Origin: an uncultured Oscillospiraceae bacterium
GTDB taxonomy: Bacteria > Bacillota > Clostridia > Oscillospirales > Acutalibacteraceae
Length of the DNA: 64,000 nt
Assembly: GCA_902478605.1 (NCBI GenBank)
Contig: CABSLQ010000001.1
Location: 32,553-96,552 of the forward strand
Direction: 5' to 3'
Program-made: the position numbers and the translations under genes
The notes under the pieces: model-generated
Seen by the model: the letters and a program-made list of their open reading frames with translations, nothing else
Database searches by the model: none
Told to the model about the DNA's origin: nothing
In this document: piece after piece, positions 46,454 through 54,711 of the stretch
How the letters are laid out: each line of letters starts with the position of its first letter
How positions within the stretch are numbered: the first letter of the stretch is position 1

Positions 46454-46482
46454 AGTTTAAGCCTTTAGAACCGGGATTGCAA
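46454..46482 (-). promoter_or_regulatory. Promoter of the second ABC exporter operon
   Basis: Leftward TTGCAA (46482-46477) and TAAACT (46459-46454) are spaced 17 bp, about 100 nt upstream of the gene. The rest of 46352-46670 shows no gene. A 9-bp GC hairpin (GCCCCCGGG/CCCGGGGGC, about 46616-46652) follows the degV stop. Confidence 0.6.
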
Positions 46483-46670
46483 GGCGAATCACAGAATTTA
46501 AAATTTAATTTACAAACAGCGTTTTGTGCGAAACAGGACAGCTAATAAATGGGCAGACGTCCCCACTGCTTTTGGAAAAATACACGATCGCCCGCATTTC
46601 TTCCCCGAACAAGGCAGCCCCCGGGCGTCGCCGAACGGACGAATCCCGGGGGCCTGTATCGCGTATTATC

Positions 46671-47534
46671 TCACTGCAAAAAGGTCAGTGCCGTCATGCC
46701 GGCTCCCGTGTGGGTGCCGATGATCGGTCCTATCTTGGCGAACAGCACCTCACCAACCAGGCCGGTTTCCCTGACCATGTCGGCCAGTATCTGCGCATCG
46801 GCCATATTATCGGCGTGCCCGATGATGACGGGCTGGCCCTTATGGGCCTCGCCCGCTTCCTTCAGGCGGCCCACCACGTGCTCGAGCGCCTTGCGGCTGC
46901 CCCGCACCTTGGCCTTGACCTCCAGCCGGCCCTCTGCGTCCACGCTGAGCACCGGCTTAATGTTCAGCGCGGTGCCCACAATGGCCTCCACTGCGGAAAG
47001 CCGGCCGCCGCGCTTGAGGTGGTTGAGATCGTCCACCGTGAACCAGTGCGCCACGCGGCCCTTGTGCTCCTCCACCCAGGCGCATAACGCCTCAAAGGAC
47101 ATGCCTTCCTGCTGCTTGCGGGCCGCGTGATACACAAGCAGCCCTTCCCCGATCGACGCACACAGCGAATCGATCACCACGATTTTCCGTTCCGGGTACC
47201 GTTCACCAAGCGTCTGCACCGCCATGCGGGCATTGTTCACCGTGCCGCTCAGACCGGATGAAAACGCGATATACAAAACATCCTGCCCCTCGCTCAGTAT
47301 GGGCTCCAAAACCTCTTCATATACCACGGGATTTATTTGCGAGGTCACCGCCGGCGCACCAGCACGCAGCTTTTCATAAAACGCCTCCACGGACAGTTCC
47401 CGCTCATCCGCATAATGACGGTAGCTCTGCCCATCCAAATCAAAATCCATCGGGACCACCGTGACGCCGAGTTCCTCGACAACGGCATGCGGCAAATCCT
47501 GTGTCGCGTCGGTCACGATACGATATGTGCTCAT
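46671..47534 (-). CDS. DegV family fatty-acid-binding protein
   Basis: This 287-residue protein has the DegV/FakB fold: IVTDATQDLP, TSQINPVVYEEVLEP, the lipid-binding FSSGLSGTVNNARMA, and GPIIGTHTGAGMTALTFLQ at the C-terminus. DegV proteins present fatty acids to FakA-type kinases for phospholipid synthesis. No FakA gene is in the window. It stands as a single gene. Confidence 0.94.
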   Translation of the reverse strand: MSTYRIVTDATQDLPHAVVEELGVTVVPMDFDLDGQSYRHYADERELSVEAFYEKLRAGAPAVTSQINPVVYEEVLEPILSEGQDVLYIAFSSGLSGTVNNARMAVQTLGERYPERKIVVIDSLCASIGEGLLVYHAARKQQEGMSFEALCAWVEEHKGRVAHWFTVDDLNHLKRGGRLSAVEAIVGTALNIKPVLSVDAEGRLEVKAKVRGSRKALEHVVGRLKEAGEAHKGQPVIIGHADNMADAQILADMVRETGLVGEVLFAKIGPIIGTHTGAGMTALTFLQ

Positions 47535-47843
47535 TTTTCTTCCCCCTGTACAGTCAAAAAACTTATTTTGACAAACAAAGTAATTTTTGAGGACTTCCGA
47601 TCAAAGCGGGAAGTCGAGTTATTATATCATATTCTATCCGATTTGGCGAGATCTTTTTGCATCCCACCATTCATAGGCATTGCCGTGCTCGCCGCGTACC
47701 TTGTACCTCCATTGCCGGAATATCCCGTACCGGGCATTTTCTCGGTGAAAACGCCACGGCGATACCCCCGTATTCTCGTTTTCAAAAAAGAAACCGGCGG
47801 CTTGACATGATCATTTCAAGCCGCCGCATATTCGTACATAACA

Positions 47844-47984
47844 TTATGCCTTTACGAATGCAATATCGACGTCACCGTTATTGCCGGTTACATTCAGCGT
47901 TTTGTCGCCGCCATCTTTATTGGGCAGATTGCTATCCCCCTTTTTTATTTCGGACTGAATGGCAAAATCATCATAACTTCCTAT
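47844..47984 (-). pseudogene. C-terminal fragment of a DUF4097-like beta-repeat protein
   Basis: A 46-codon frame bounded upstream by TGA ends GDKTLNVTGNNGDVDIAFVK. The repeated TLNVTGNNGDV beta-strand pattern resembles the end of DUF4097-type putative adhesins. There is no start codon or ribosome site. It is a remnant. Confidence 0.5.
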
Positions 47985-48114
47985 TCATGGTAATACTTTG
48001 ATTCCTTTTCAGCATTGTCACCGTATAAAGGCTGACACCATGCTTATTGATAAGGGCGTATGTGGTTACGCCGCGTTTCTTCATTGTTTCCCATAGTGGC
48101 GCATATGAAATCAC
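47971..48114 (-). pseudogene. Truncated XRE-type helix-turn-helix regulator
   Basis: GAAAGGGGGG precedes a GTG opening MISYAPLWETMKKRGVTTYA, then LINKHGVSLYTVTMLKRNQSIT, and stops after 47 codons. This is the N-terminal half of a Cro/CI-type HTH of about 70 residues in intact homologues. It overlaps the DUF4097-like fragment. Both lie in an AT-rich island. Confidence 0.6.
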
Positions 48115-48172
48115 GACACGCCCCCCTTTCTGTAAACCATTTTCATATTTATTATGGTTTCCAAATGAGGGC

Positions 48173-48201
48173 TTGAACATTAACAAATATTTGTCTATAA
48201 T
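48173..48201 (+). promoter_or_regulatory. Promoter of the zinc-ribbon lipoprotein gene
   Basis: TTGAAC (48173-48178), a 17-bp spacer and TATAAT (48196-48201) lie 73 nt upstream of the ATG at 48274. Confidence 0.75.
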
Positions 48202-48273
48202 ATGTATGATTAATTAGCTATTGCTTCTTCTATATGAAATGACTATAATCAACAATAGGAAAGGAATGATACC

Positions 48274-49050
48274 ATGAAGAAGAAAATAGTCAGTATACTT
48301 TTCGCCCTATGCCTGTCAGCCTGCCTGCTGACTGCCTGCGGCGGAAATGACAAAACAACAGAAAGCAGTTCAGAAACAAAGGCAGAAACAACCGTATCTG
48401 CGAAAGACAAAGAAGACGATTCCAAAAAGGAAGAATCGGAAAAAGAAAAGGAGTCCGAAACAGCCGACAAAAAGAAAGACGAGACAGAAGAAACAAGCAA
48501 AACAGCCGACAGCAAAAAAGAAACGAACAACAGTAATTCCGGCAGTTCTGCTTCTAAGACAACTTCTTCTGCAAACAAAAACCAGAACAGCAGCTCTAGT
48601 AGCAGTGCTTCCCAGTCCAGTCAGCCGTCCACCAGTTCCGGCAACTCCGGTTCTTCAAGCAAGCCTTCCACGGGAAACTCTGGCTCCACTTCCACGCCTG
48701 CTCCTACGCAGCCCGCTGATACCGGTACGCCTACGCCAGAGCCGAGCGAGCCTGCCGAAACTCAGCCGTCTGAGCCTGTCTGCAACCACAACTGGGTATG
48801 GGCAACACACACTGAGACGATTCCTGAACAGTCCCACGTTGTGGAAGTTAAGAAGTATGTCTGCAACAACTGCGGCGCACAGTTCGACAACGCACATGAT
48901 GTTGGAACGCATATCATGGCTGACTTTTGGGACGACTGCGAGAACTACACCTACAAGGTTGTAGATTCCCAGACCGTTATAGATGTTCCCGCCCAGACGG
49001 TCACAGTCAACGACTACCAGTACTGCTCCATTTGCGGTGCCCGCAAGTAA
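48274..49050 (+). CDS. Lipoprotein with disordered stalk and Cys/His zinc-ribbon-like end
   Basis: This 258-residue lipoprotein (lipobox LTAC) has a long charged, then Ser/Thr/Pro-rich stalk (residues about 25-165). The C-terminal domain has CNHNW, YVCNNCGAQF, a DVGTHIMADFWDDC segment and YCSICGARK. The Cys pairs and His suggest a zinc-ribbon-like fold outside the cell. No catalytic function is recognised. Composition is more AT-rich than the neighbouring chromosome. A perfect terminator follows. Confidence 0.8.
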   Translation: MKKKIVSILFALCLSACLLTACGGNDKTTESSSETKAETTVSAKDKEDDSKKEESEKEKESETADKKKDETEETSKTADSKKETNNSNSGSSASKTTSSANKNQNSSSSSSASQSSQPSTSSGNSGSSSKPSTGNSGSTSTPAPTQPADTGTPTPEPSEPAETQPSEPVCNHNWVWATHTETIPEQSHVVEVKKYVCNNCGAQFDNAHDVGTHIMADFWDDCENYTYKVVDSQTVIDVPAQTVTVNDYQYCSICGARK

Positions 49051-49058
49051 GATAGAAA

Positions 49059-49092
49059 ATCCCCTGCTCACACGGGCAGGGGATAATTTTTT
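49059..49092 (+). terminator. Terminator of the zinc-ribbon lipoprotein gene
   Basis: ATCCCCTGC and GCAGGGGAT form a 9-bp stem followed by AATTTTTT, beginning 9 nt after the stop. Confidence 0.88.
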
Positions 49093-49942
49093 CGGGAAAG
49101 AATAATTGCTTACTGATCTATTGCCGGATTTTCAGACAGTCTATCAGATTTTCCAAAATACTGTCTGCGATCCCTGCAACAGAACACGAAGCAGCATTAA
49201 ATTCCTCCATTTTTATTATGTCTTTCCAATGCTTCTAACCTTTTATCTATAGGTAAATTTGAAATGCACCCATTCACGCAATTTGGGTGCATTGTATCAA
49301 TTTATGGTACGCAAGCCAGTAAGAGAGTATGCCAATGACTACCTATACATTTCTGAAAACATCTTCGTACAAACAGAGCCTCATATCCATTCAGGATGCC
49401 GTTTCCCTTATTTGTCTTCAAATGTCAATCCTGTCAACTCCACATACCATTTACCCAACCTGTCAACTCAATACCCCCAATATCAAAATCAACCACTCAA
49501 CTCTCCACCATTTTTCACAATAGACCAGTTTCCACTTACCCATAAAACGAAAAAATCCGGGAACCGGAACCTGTCCTCTGACAAGCTCCGACTCCCGGAA
49601 ATCCCTTGTTTTCTACACTTTTTCGCTATCTTATTCTTTGACTTTTGACATCAATACTACGCACTCCACATGGCTGGAGAGGACAGAATGAATGTCATTT
49701 GAGTACGTCCGTTCTCGGAAACATATCCACTTCGCTTTTGGCACTATCGGTATACGGGAACATATCCAATCTCTCTCTGGAATGTATAACCTATCAACTC
49801 AACCCTATCACTTTCAAGGCAGTTGATATGTTACCGCAAACAATAAAAATAAGGGTTTTCTGACATTATTTCTTCCGGCAAAGTAACCGTGAGAAAAACC
49901 TAATGTCTGGAAACCCTTTATTTATCAGTATTTTTAGTAGAG
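49093..49942. other. AT-rich region without intact genes, mobile-element scar
   Basis: No convincing gene is present. A 9-bp hairpin ATGCACCCA/TGGGTGCAT lies at 49264-49292. Leftward frames between 49640 and 49800 encode fragments LDMFPYTDSA, EVDMFPRTD and HVECVVLMSKVKE, versions of the rlmCD C-terminus. This is the pattern expected of repeated integration and loss at the 3' end of that gene. Confidence 0.5.
49645..49666. repeat. Attachment-site-like direct repeat, copy 1
   Basis: A 22-nt sequence starting TTGACATCAATACTACGC is identical to 49957-49978. On the minus strand it encodes the ending VVLMS of an RlmCD-type protein, with a following KVKE and stop, in DNA unrelated to the neighbouring intact gene. 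Confidence 0.65.
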
Positions 49943-51328
49943 CTACTTCTCAACCCTTGACATCAATACTACGCACTCAACGTGCGCCGTGCGGGGAAAC
50001 ATATCCACGGGAACGGCATACTGTGTGCCGTAGCCGAGCGGTTCCAGCCGCCGTGCATCGCGCGCCAGGGTGGCGGGATCACAGGAAACGTAGACGATGC
50101 GCTGCGGCCCCATCTGCGCAACGGTGCGCAGCAGCGCCTCGTCGCACCCCTTGCGCGGCGGATCGACCACCACCACATCAGGGCGCACCCCCTCCCGCTC
50201 GAGGTCGGCGGCCGCCTGCGCCGCGTCGGCGCACAAAAACCGCGCATTTGGGATGCCGTTGTCCTGCGCATTGCGGCGGGCGTCCTCCACCGCCTGCGCG
50301 ACCACCTCCACACCGATGACCTGTCCCGCCTGCGCCGCCATGGACAGCCCGATGGTGCCCGTCCCGCAGTACAGATCGAGCAGCGTCTCCTTTCCGGTCA
50401 GCCCGGCCGCCCGGGCGGCCAGGCCGTACAGCCGTTCCGCCTGCCGCCGGTTGACCTGATAAAAGGAATGGGGCGACAGCCGGAAACGCAGGCCGCACAG
50501 CTCGTCCGTGATAAAGCCGGGGCCCCAGAGAGAGAAGTTCTCTTCTCCCAGGATCACGTTGGTTTCCTTCCGATTGATATTGACCACCACCGTGACCACG
50601 GCGTCGGACACGGCGCGCAGCGCATTGACCAGCTCTCTGGGCGCCGGCAGCTTGCCCGACGTACACACGAGGCAGACCATCATCTCCCCCGTGGCCTCCG
50701 CCTGCCGGATATACACATGGCGCAGCAGCCCGCGCCCCGTGGCTTCCTCGTAGGCAGGCACCCCCGCCTTTTTGGCCCAGCGCAGCACCGCCTCCAGCAG
50801 ATCGCGGAACACGGCCGGCTGCAGCAGGCAGTCCCGCTGTTCCACCACGCGGTGGCTGCGGGGCGCATAAAAGCCGGCCAGCAGACGATGCTCGCCCTGG
50901 GCGATGGGATACTGCGCCTTGTTGCGGTACCGATCGGGCGTATCACAGCCGACGATGGGCCGCGGCTCGAGGGACAGCCCGCCGATACGCTGCAGCGCGT
51001 CGGCCACCTGCTGCCATTTGTAGCGCAGCTCCGCTTCATAGGAAACATGCCGCCATGCACACCCGCCACAGCGGCCGAAGGCCGGACAGTCCGGCTCCCC
51101 CGGCAAGCGGTCGGGGGAAGGCTTTATCAATTCCGCCACCCGGCCGAAGGCATGGCTTTTCTGTGTTTTGACAATATGGCAGAGGAGGGAATCTCCCAGT
51201 GCTGTATAGGGAACGAATACCGCCATTCCCGCTTCGTCCGGCTGCTCGTGATACCGGCCCACGCCGTTCCCCTCTGCGGTGACTCCTGTGATGTCCAGCG
51301 GGATCCGCTGATTTTTCTGCAAAGGCAT
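49943..51328 (-). CDS. rlmCD: 23S rRNA (uracil-C5)-methyltransferase, RlmCD/RumA type
   Basis: The start MPLQKNQRI at 51328 has GGGGGGAAGG upstream and is preferred over 51409. The 461-residue SAM-dependent enzyme has an N-terminal TRAM domain and the iron-sulfur motif CPAFGRCGGC (Cys81, 87, 90). Its methyltransferase domain has LLDLYCGTGTIGLSMA, VVVDPPRKGC and catalytic VSCDPATLARD. It methylates U747 and/or U1939 equivalents in Gram-positives (from family knowledge). Its 3' end matches the repeat at 49645-49666. Confidence 0.93.
   Translation of the reverse strand: MPLQKNQRIPLDITGVTAEGNGVGRYHEQPDEAGMAVFVPYTALGDSLLCHIVKTQKSHAFGRVAELIKPSPDRLPGEPDCPAFGRCGGCAWRHVSYEAELRYKWQQVADALQRIGGLSLEPRPIVGCDTPDRYRNKAQYPIAQGEHRLLAGFYAPRSHRVVEQRDCLLQPAVFRDLLEAVLRWAKKAGVPAYEEATGRGLLRHVYIRQAEATGEMMVCLVCTSGKLPAPRELVNALRAVSDAVVTVVVNINRKETNVILGEENFSLWGPGFITDELCGLRFRLSPHSFYQVNRRQAERLYGLAARAAGLTGKETLLDLYCGTGTIGLSMAAQAGQVIGVEVVAQAVEDARRNAQDNGIPNARFLCADAAQAAADLEREGVRPDVVVVDPPRKGCDEALLRTVAQMGPQRIVYVSCDPATLARDARRLEPLGYGTQYAVPVDMFPRTAHVECVVLMSRVEK
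49957..49978. repeat. Attachment-site-like direct repeat, copy 2 (inside rlmCD)
   Basis: This copy forms codons near the 3' end of the intact methyltransferase gene (VVLMS, then RVEK and stop). Integrative elements are known to use the 3' end of rumA/rlmD-type genes as target. Confidence 0.65.
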
Positions 51329-51380
51329 AGCCTTCCCCCCTATCCTGTCCATTGTACACAGTTCCGTCTCAAAAGGCAAT

Positions 51381-51419
51381 AAAAACCGCGGCGCAGAATG
51401 TGGTTTCATTCTGCGCCGC
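51381..51419 (-). terminator. Terminator of the GntR-ABC operon
   Basis: GCGGCGCAGAATG (51388-51400) and CATTCTGCGCCGC (51407-51419) form a 13-bp stem followed leftward by GGTTTTTATT. It begins 18 nt after the permease stop. Confidence 0.85.
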
Positions 51420-51437
51420 CTGATGAAAAGCCATCGG

Positions 51438-52256
51438 TTATTTGATCGAGATTTTTCGGGTCATGAGCCAGCGGGTCACGATGAGAAGCACGACGGCCGC
51501 CGCCGCATCCAGCACCAGACTGCCCAGACCGATGGTCATCTGACCCAGCAGGGCGGGATCGTTCGTCTGCCCGCCTATTTCCAGCAGAGAGCCGAGCATT
51601 CCTTCAAAAACAAAGGATACCCCTTCGGTACCGAAGCGGAGGCCGAGAGGCAGCACAAGCAGCGCCACCACTTCCAGCATCCCCACCACCATCTGCAGGC
51701 CGAAATAAAACAGCACCGAAAACAGAATGCCGTTGGACTGGCACAGGCGCAGATTCGCCAGTGTCATGGCGCAGTACAGCTCGCTGATGTTCATTGCCAG
51801 CTGCACCAGCAGCAGGATGCCGGAAAATACCAGGAAGGATACACCCCAGCCCCCCAGCAGGGCGTTGAGCTCGGACAATGGATCCAGCAGCTCCAGCAGC
51901 TGCAGCCCGCCGAAAACCGAGAGAAACACCATCACCAGGCTCAGCAGAATCAGCATATAAGCGACCGCTGCCTTGCTCATGATAAGGCTGCCCTTGCCGA
52001 CGGGCAGCGTCTGCGTCAGATAGCCCTCCGCGCCGAACATTCCCTTGTAAAAGCGGGTGACAACCGTAACAAGCGCGACCACCACGGAGGCACAGCCGAC
52101 CAGTATAAGCGCCACCGCCAGGGCGGTGACAACCTGGCGAATGCCGATGGCCTTCGCCGCCCAGCCCGCGCCGTAAAGCAGCACCATCGCCAGCAGGCAG
52201 GCCGGCAGCAGCCATGAAACCGCGCGCATTTCATATTTCATCAGTTTTCTGAACAT
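51438..52256 (-). CDS. ABC-2-type transporter permease
   Basis: This 272-residue permease has about six helices, among them VSWLLPACLLAMVLLYGAGW and VTALAVALILVGCASVVVAL. The start at 52256 has GGGAGG 7 nt upstream and overlaps the ATPase stop by 16 nt. With the ATPase and the GntR repressor it forms a YtrA-like operon, typical of envelope-stress or antibiotic-responsive exporters. Confidence 0.88.
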   Translation of the reverse strand: MFRKLMKYEMRAVSWLLPACLLAMVLLYGAGWAAKAIGIRQVVTALAVALILVGCASVVVALVTVVTRFYKGMFGAEGYLTQTLPVGKGSLIMSKAAVAYMLILLSLVMVFLSVFGGLQLLELLDPLSELNALLGGWGVSFLVFSGILLLVQLAMNISELYCAMTLANLRLCQSNGILFSVLFYFGLQMVVGMLEVVALLVLPLGLRFGTEGVSFVFEGMLGSLLEIGGQTNDPALLGQMTIGLGSLVLDAAAAVVLLIVTRWLMTRKISIK

Positions 52257-52948
52257 TTGAAAGCCTCCCTAAAATAAGCGTCCAGCGACATGCCGGAACG
52301 CGAACGGATATTGTCCGCGCTGTCCGCCACCAAAAGCCGCCCATAGCTGAGCATAATAATGTCATCAAAGATCCGTTCCACATCATAAATCAGATGGGTG
52401 GACAGCATGACGGTGGCCTCTTCGCTGTAGTTTTTCAGGATGATATCCAGAATAGTGTCGCGCGCCGCCGGGTCGATGCCGGAGAGCGGCTCGTCCAGGA
52501 TATACAGCTTGGCCGCCCGGGACATGACCAGGATCAGCTGCAGCTTTTCCTGCATGCCCTTGGACATGGCTTTGAGCCGCATTTTCCCTTCCAGGCGGAA
52601 CTGCCGCAGCATTTCCTCCGCTTTGTTCCGGTCGAAATCCGCATAAAAATCGTGAAACATGTCAATGGCGTCCTTCGCCTTCATCCAATCGCTCAGATAG
52701 GTCTTTTCCGGCAGATACGACACGATGGATTTGGTGTATACGCCGGGGGCCTGCCCGTCGATGAGGACCGTCCCCTGATAGTCGTTGATGAGGCCCGTCA
52801 GGATTTTAAAAAGGGTCGTTTTTCCACAGCCGTTCGGCCCCATCACCCCCACGATACGGCCCGGCTGCACCGTCAGGCTCAAGCCCTGCAGCACCGGCCC
52901 GTGGTTATAGGCCTTGGTGAGATTTTCCACGCGAATCAGTTCGCTCAT
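52241..52948 (-). CDS. ABC transporter ATPase (YtrB/CcmA type)
   Basis: The 235-residue ATPase has Walker A GPNGCGKT and the signature region MSKGMQEKLQLIL, where the LSGGQ Gly-Gly is replaced by SKGMQ as in YtrB/BcrA-type ATPases. Walker B is LYILDEPLSGIDP. It powers the downstream ABC-2 permease. AGGAG precedes the ATG. Confidence 0.93.
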   Translation of the reverse strand: MSELIRVENLTKAYNHGPVLQGLSLTVQPGRIVGVMGPNGCGKTTLFKILTGLINDYQGTVLIDGQAPGVYTKSIVSYLPEKTYLSDWMKAKDAIDMFHDFYADFDRNKAEEMLRQFRLEGKMRLKAMSKGMQEKLQLILVMSRAAKLYILDEPLSGIDPAARDTILDIILKNYSEEATVMLSTHLIYDVERIFDDIIMLSYGRLLVADSADNIRSRSGMSLDAYFREAFKCSEN

Positions 52949-53022
52949 ACTCCGCTCCTGTCCTTTCCCGGAGGTTCCTGGCCCAAAATGCCGCGCCCCT
53001 CCGCCGCGCGGCCGGATTCTGC

Positions 53023-53400
53023 TTATTCCTGTTCCAAAAACTGCCGGAGTGCTTCCAGGATGGCCGGCGGGTCATACCCCATCTGCCGCATATGTGTCAC
53101 GAAATCGGCCATCTGATCCCGTGCCGCCTGCTGCCGCATCTGTTCGATCCGTTCGGCATCCCGGGTGATAAACCGGCCCGCCGTGCGCTCGCTGTGCAGC
53201 AGGCCGTCCCGCTCCAGCTCGGCCAGCGATCGCTGCATGGTGTTGGGGTTCACTCCGAATTCCACCGCCAGCTCCCGTACCCCCGGTATGCGTTCCCCCG
53301 GCTGCCACTGCCCCGTCAGAACGCGCAGGCGGATGCGATCCATGATCTGCGTATAAATCGGGATTCCGGCATCAAACGCCTGATCCAGGAACATAGGCAC
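53023..53400 (-). CDS. GntR family regulator (YtrA subfamily)
   Basis: This short 125-residue GntR protein has the winged helix IYTQIMDRIRLRVLTGQWQPGERIPGVRELAVEFGVNPNTMQRSL. The brief C-terminal helical tail is typical of the YtrA subfamily, without an effector domain. It is the first gene of the operon and probably autoregulates through the operator at 53415-53440. Confidence 0.93.
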   Translation of the reverse strand: MPMFLDQAFDAGIPIYTQIMDRIRLRVLTGQWQPGERIPGVRELAVEFGVNPNTMQRSLAELERDGLLHSERTAGRFITRDAERIEQMRQQAARDQMADFVTHMRQMGYDPPAILEALRQFLEQE

Positions 53401-53414
53401 GCTCCCTTCTGTAC

Positions 53415-53465
53415 TATTGTATTAATGTCCTAGTACAATAATACACGGTTTTGAGGTTTTGTCAA
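53415..53465 (-). promoter_or_regulatory. Promoter and YtrA-type operator
   Basis: Leftward TTGACA (53465-53460), a 16-bp spacer and TATTAT (53443-53438) are followed by the inverted repeat TATTGTA-N12-TACAATA (53415-53421, 53434-53440). This overlaps the -10 and start region, where a GntR repressor would bind. Confidence 0.78.
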
Positions 53466-53516
53466 GCCCCTTTTGCAAAATATTGGCAAAGTTTGCTTTT
53501 ATACCTGCTCCTGTGC

Positions 53517-53545
53517 TTTACTTTTATGAACGATTATGCTATACT
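53517..53545 (+). promoter_or_regulatory. Promoter of the structured RNA
   Basis: TTTACT (53517-53522), 17 bp, then TATACT (53540-53545) with an extended -10 TGC just before it. Transcription should begin at about 53551, exactly at the 5' arm of the long stem. Confidence 0.8.
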
Positions 53546-53550
53546 GATAG

Positions 53551-53722
53551 TGCCACACAAAATTCAATACAGGTACTTTGCAGAAGTTGCGTTTTTATCT
53601 CGGTAAAAATGCAGACTTCTATTTTCGCATCTTCTGTGAAGTGTCGAGAATTTTGTGTGGCAGCAAAATGAAGTCATGCATTTTTCGGTGTGTGTGACTT
53701 CATGTTGCACACACTTTTTTTA
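53551..53722 (+). ncRNA. Multi-state structured RNA / leader with terminator
   Basis: A 15-bp perfect outer stem (53551-53565 with 53648-53662) encloses an 11-bp helix (53576-53586 with 53631-53641). Alternatively 53582-53597 pairs with 53604-53620 in a 16-bp hairpin, and the two share bases. AAAAATGCA (53605-53613) can also pair with TGCATTTTT (53677-53685). Downstream, ATGAAGTCA/TGACTTCAT (53668-53703) overlaps a terminator stem GTGTGTG/CACACAC (53690-53714) followed by seven U. The next gene's GAGGAGG lies immediately after. It could be an orphan riboswitch or attenuator, or a stand-alone RNA. Confidence 0.6.
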
Positions 53723-53739
53723 TTTTGAGGAGGATCCAC

Positions 53740-54631
53740 ATGAAACGATTGCTCTTGTTGCTGTCGACAGGTGCTCTTCTGTTTTCTTTATGCGCCTGTC
53801 AAGGAAAAAGCAGCCCTTCTTCGGAGACACCCCCCCGACACGGCAGCCCAAACCAGTCTTGCCAATGTCACCGAATCACCCAAGTCCACATATGAAACGC
53901 CTTCATCCACCAAAAAAGCGCCAACAGACAAACCCAAGACCACCGCGAAGCCAACCACCAAGGCTCCAACCACCAAGCACGTTCACCAGTATACCACCGA
54001 AAAAATCGCCGGCACCTGTCAGGAGCAGGGCTATACCCTGTACCGCTGCACCTGCGGCCATACCTATAAGGACAATTATGTGAACGGGGCGCACCAGTAT
54101 GTCAATTACCGCTGCTCCGTCTGCGGCAAAGCGGATGTAAGTCATCTACATGATCTTTTAAAAGACTGGGTACTGGAACACGGATCGGTGAGTGGTAATA
54201 ATGTTGCGTATTACGAAAGCGCGGATCGATATGGAGGAGCAAACAGTTCCAACTTTATGTTATTTTATTTAAATAGCGGCAATGGAAGTTTGGACTTTTC
54301 CTTGCATACGCCAGTTGACACGGATTACAGTTTCAGTGCCAGCATATATATACCACAGGATTTTTCCGGAAATTATACATACATCGCCAGCTATTATCAT
54401 GGTGAAACTAGTACAGCGATATGTCAAAGTATTGGCACGCTGAATGGAAAGGACTTTACAAGAAATTATCCTTTAAATTCAAGTAGTTATGAAGGGCCCA
54501 TGGAGCAAAACATATTCCTGGAATTGAGCCGGGAATACATCTGTGACCTTCTCGACTGCATCGGCCGGTTTTTGGAGCAGGAAAATCTGGGCTGCACCCT
54601 GTCGGATATAGGCTTTACGGCTTTTTCGTGA
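53740..54631 (+). pseudogene. Lipoprotein gene with poly-C frameshift
   Basis: GAGGAGG precedes ATG at 53740. The frame opens MKRLLLLLSTGALLFSLCAC, a lipoprotein signal, but reads into a stop (ITQVHI then TGA) after 51 codons. Deleting one C from the seven-C run at 53830-53836 joins it to the long frame TAAQTSLANVTESPK, which runs to 54631. The restored product of about 296 residues has a Thr/Lys/Pro stalk and Cys motifs (YRCTCGHTY, YRCSVCGKAD) that look like zinc ribbons. A 150-residue unrecognised domain follows. It may be phase-variable, inactivated, or a sequencing artefact. Confidence 0.75.
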
Positions 54632-54661
54632 AGAGCGGCACAAGACGCCGGCATACAGTAC

Positions 54662-54693
54662 AAAACCCGATACGCCATGGCGTATCGGGTTTT
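54662..54693. terminator. Bidirectional terminator
   Basis: A perfect 32-nt palindrome (AAAACCCGATACGCCA and its complement) followed by GTTTT lies between the convergent lipoprotein and CotH genes. Confidence 0.88.
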
Positions 54694-54711
54694 GTTTTCC
54701 GTATATAGCGT

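Noticed and set aside
46524..47130. Plus-strand frames over degV
   Set aside because: Shadows of the DegV gene.
47657..48001. 114-codon plus-strand frame, Arg/His-rich
   Set aside because: No ribosome site, and it covers the two minus-strand gene remnants.
49259..49648. 129-codon frame in the AT-rich island
   Set aside because: Asn/Pro/Leu-rich with no family match, no ribosome site, and low-complexity repeats of short sentences such as TYHLPNLSTQYPQY. Probably not translated.
53551..53722. 6S RNA or SRP RNA
   Set aside because: The outer stem does not join the 5' and 3' ends as in 6S RNA, and the GGAAG-type SRP signature is absent. It is left as an unassigned structured RNA.
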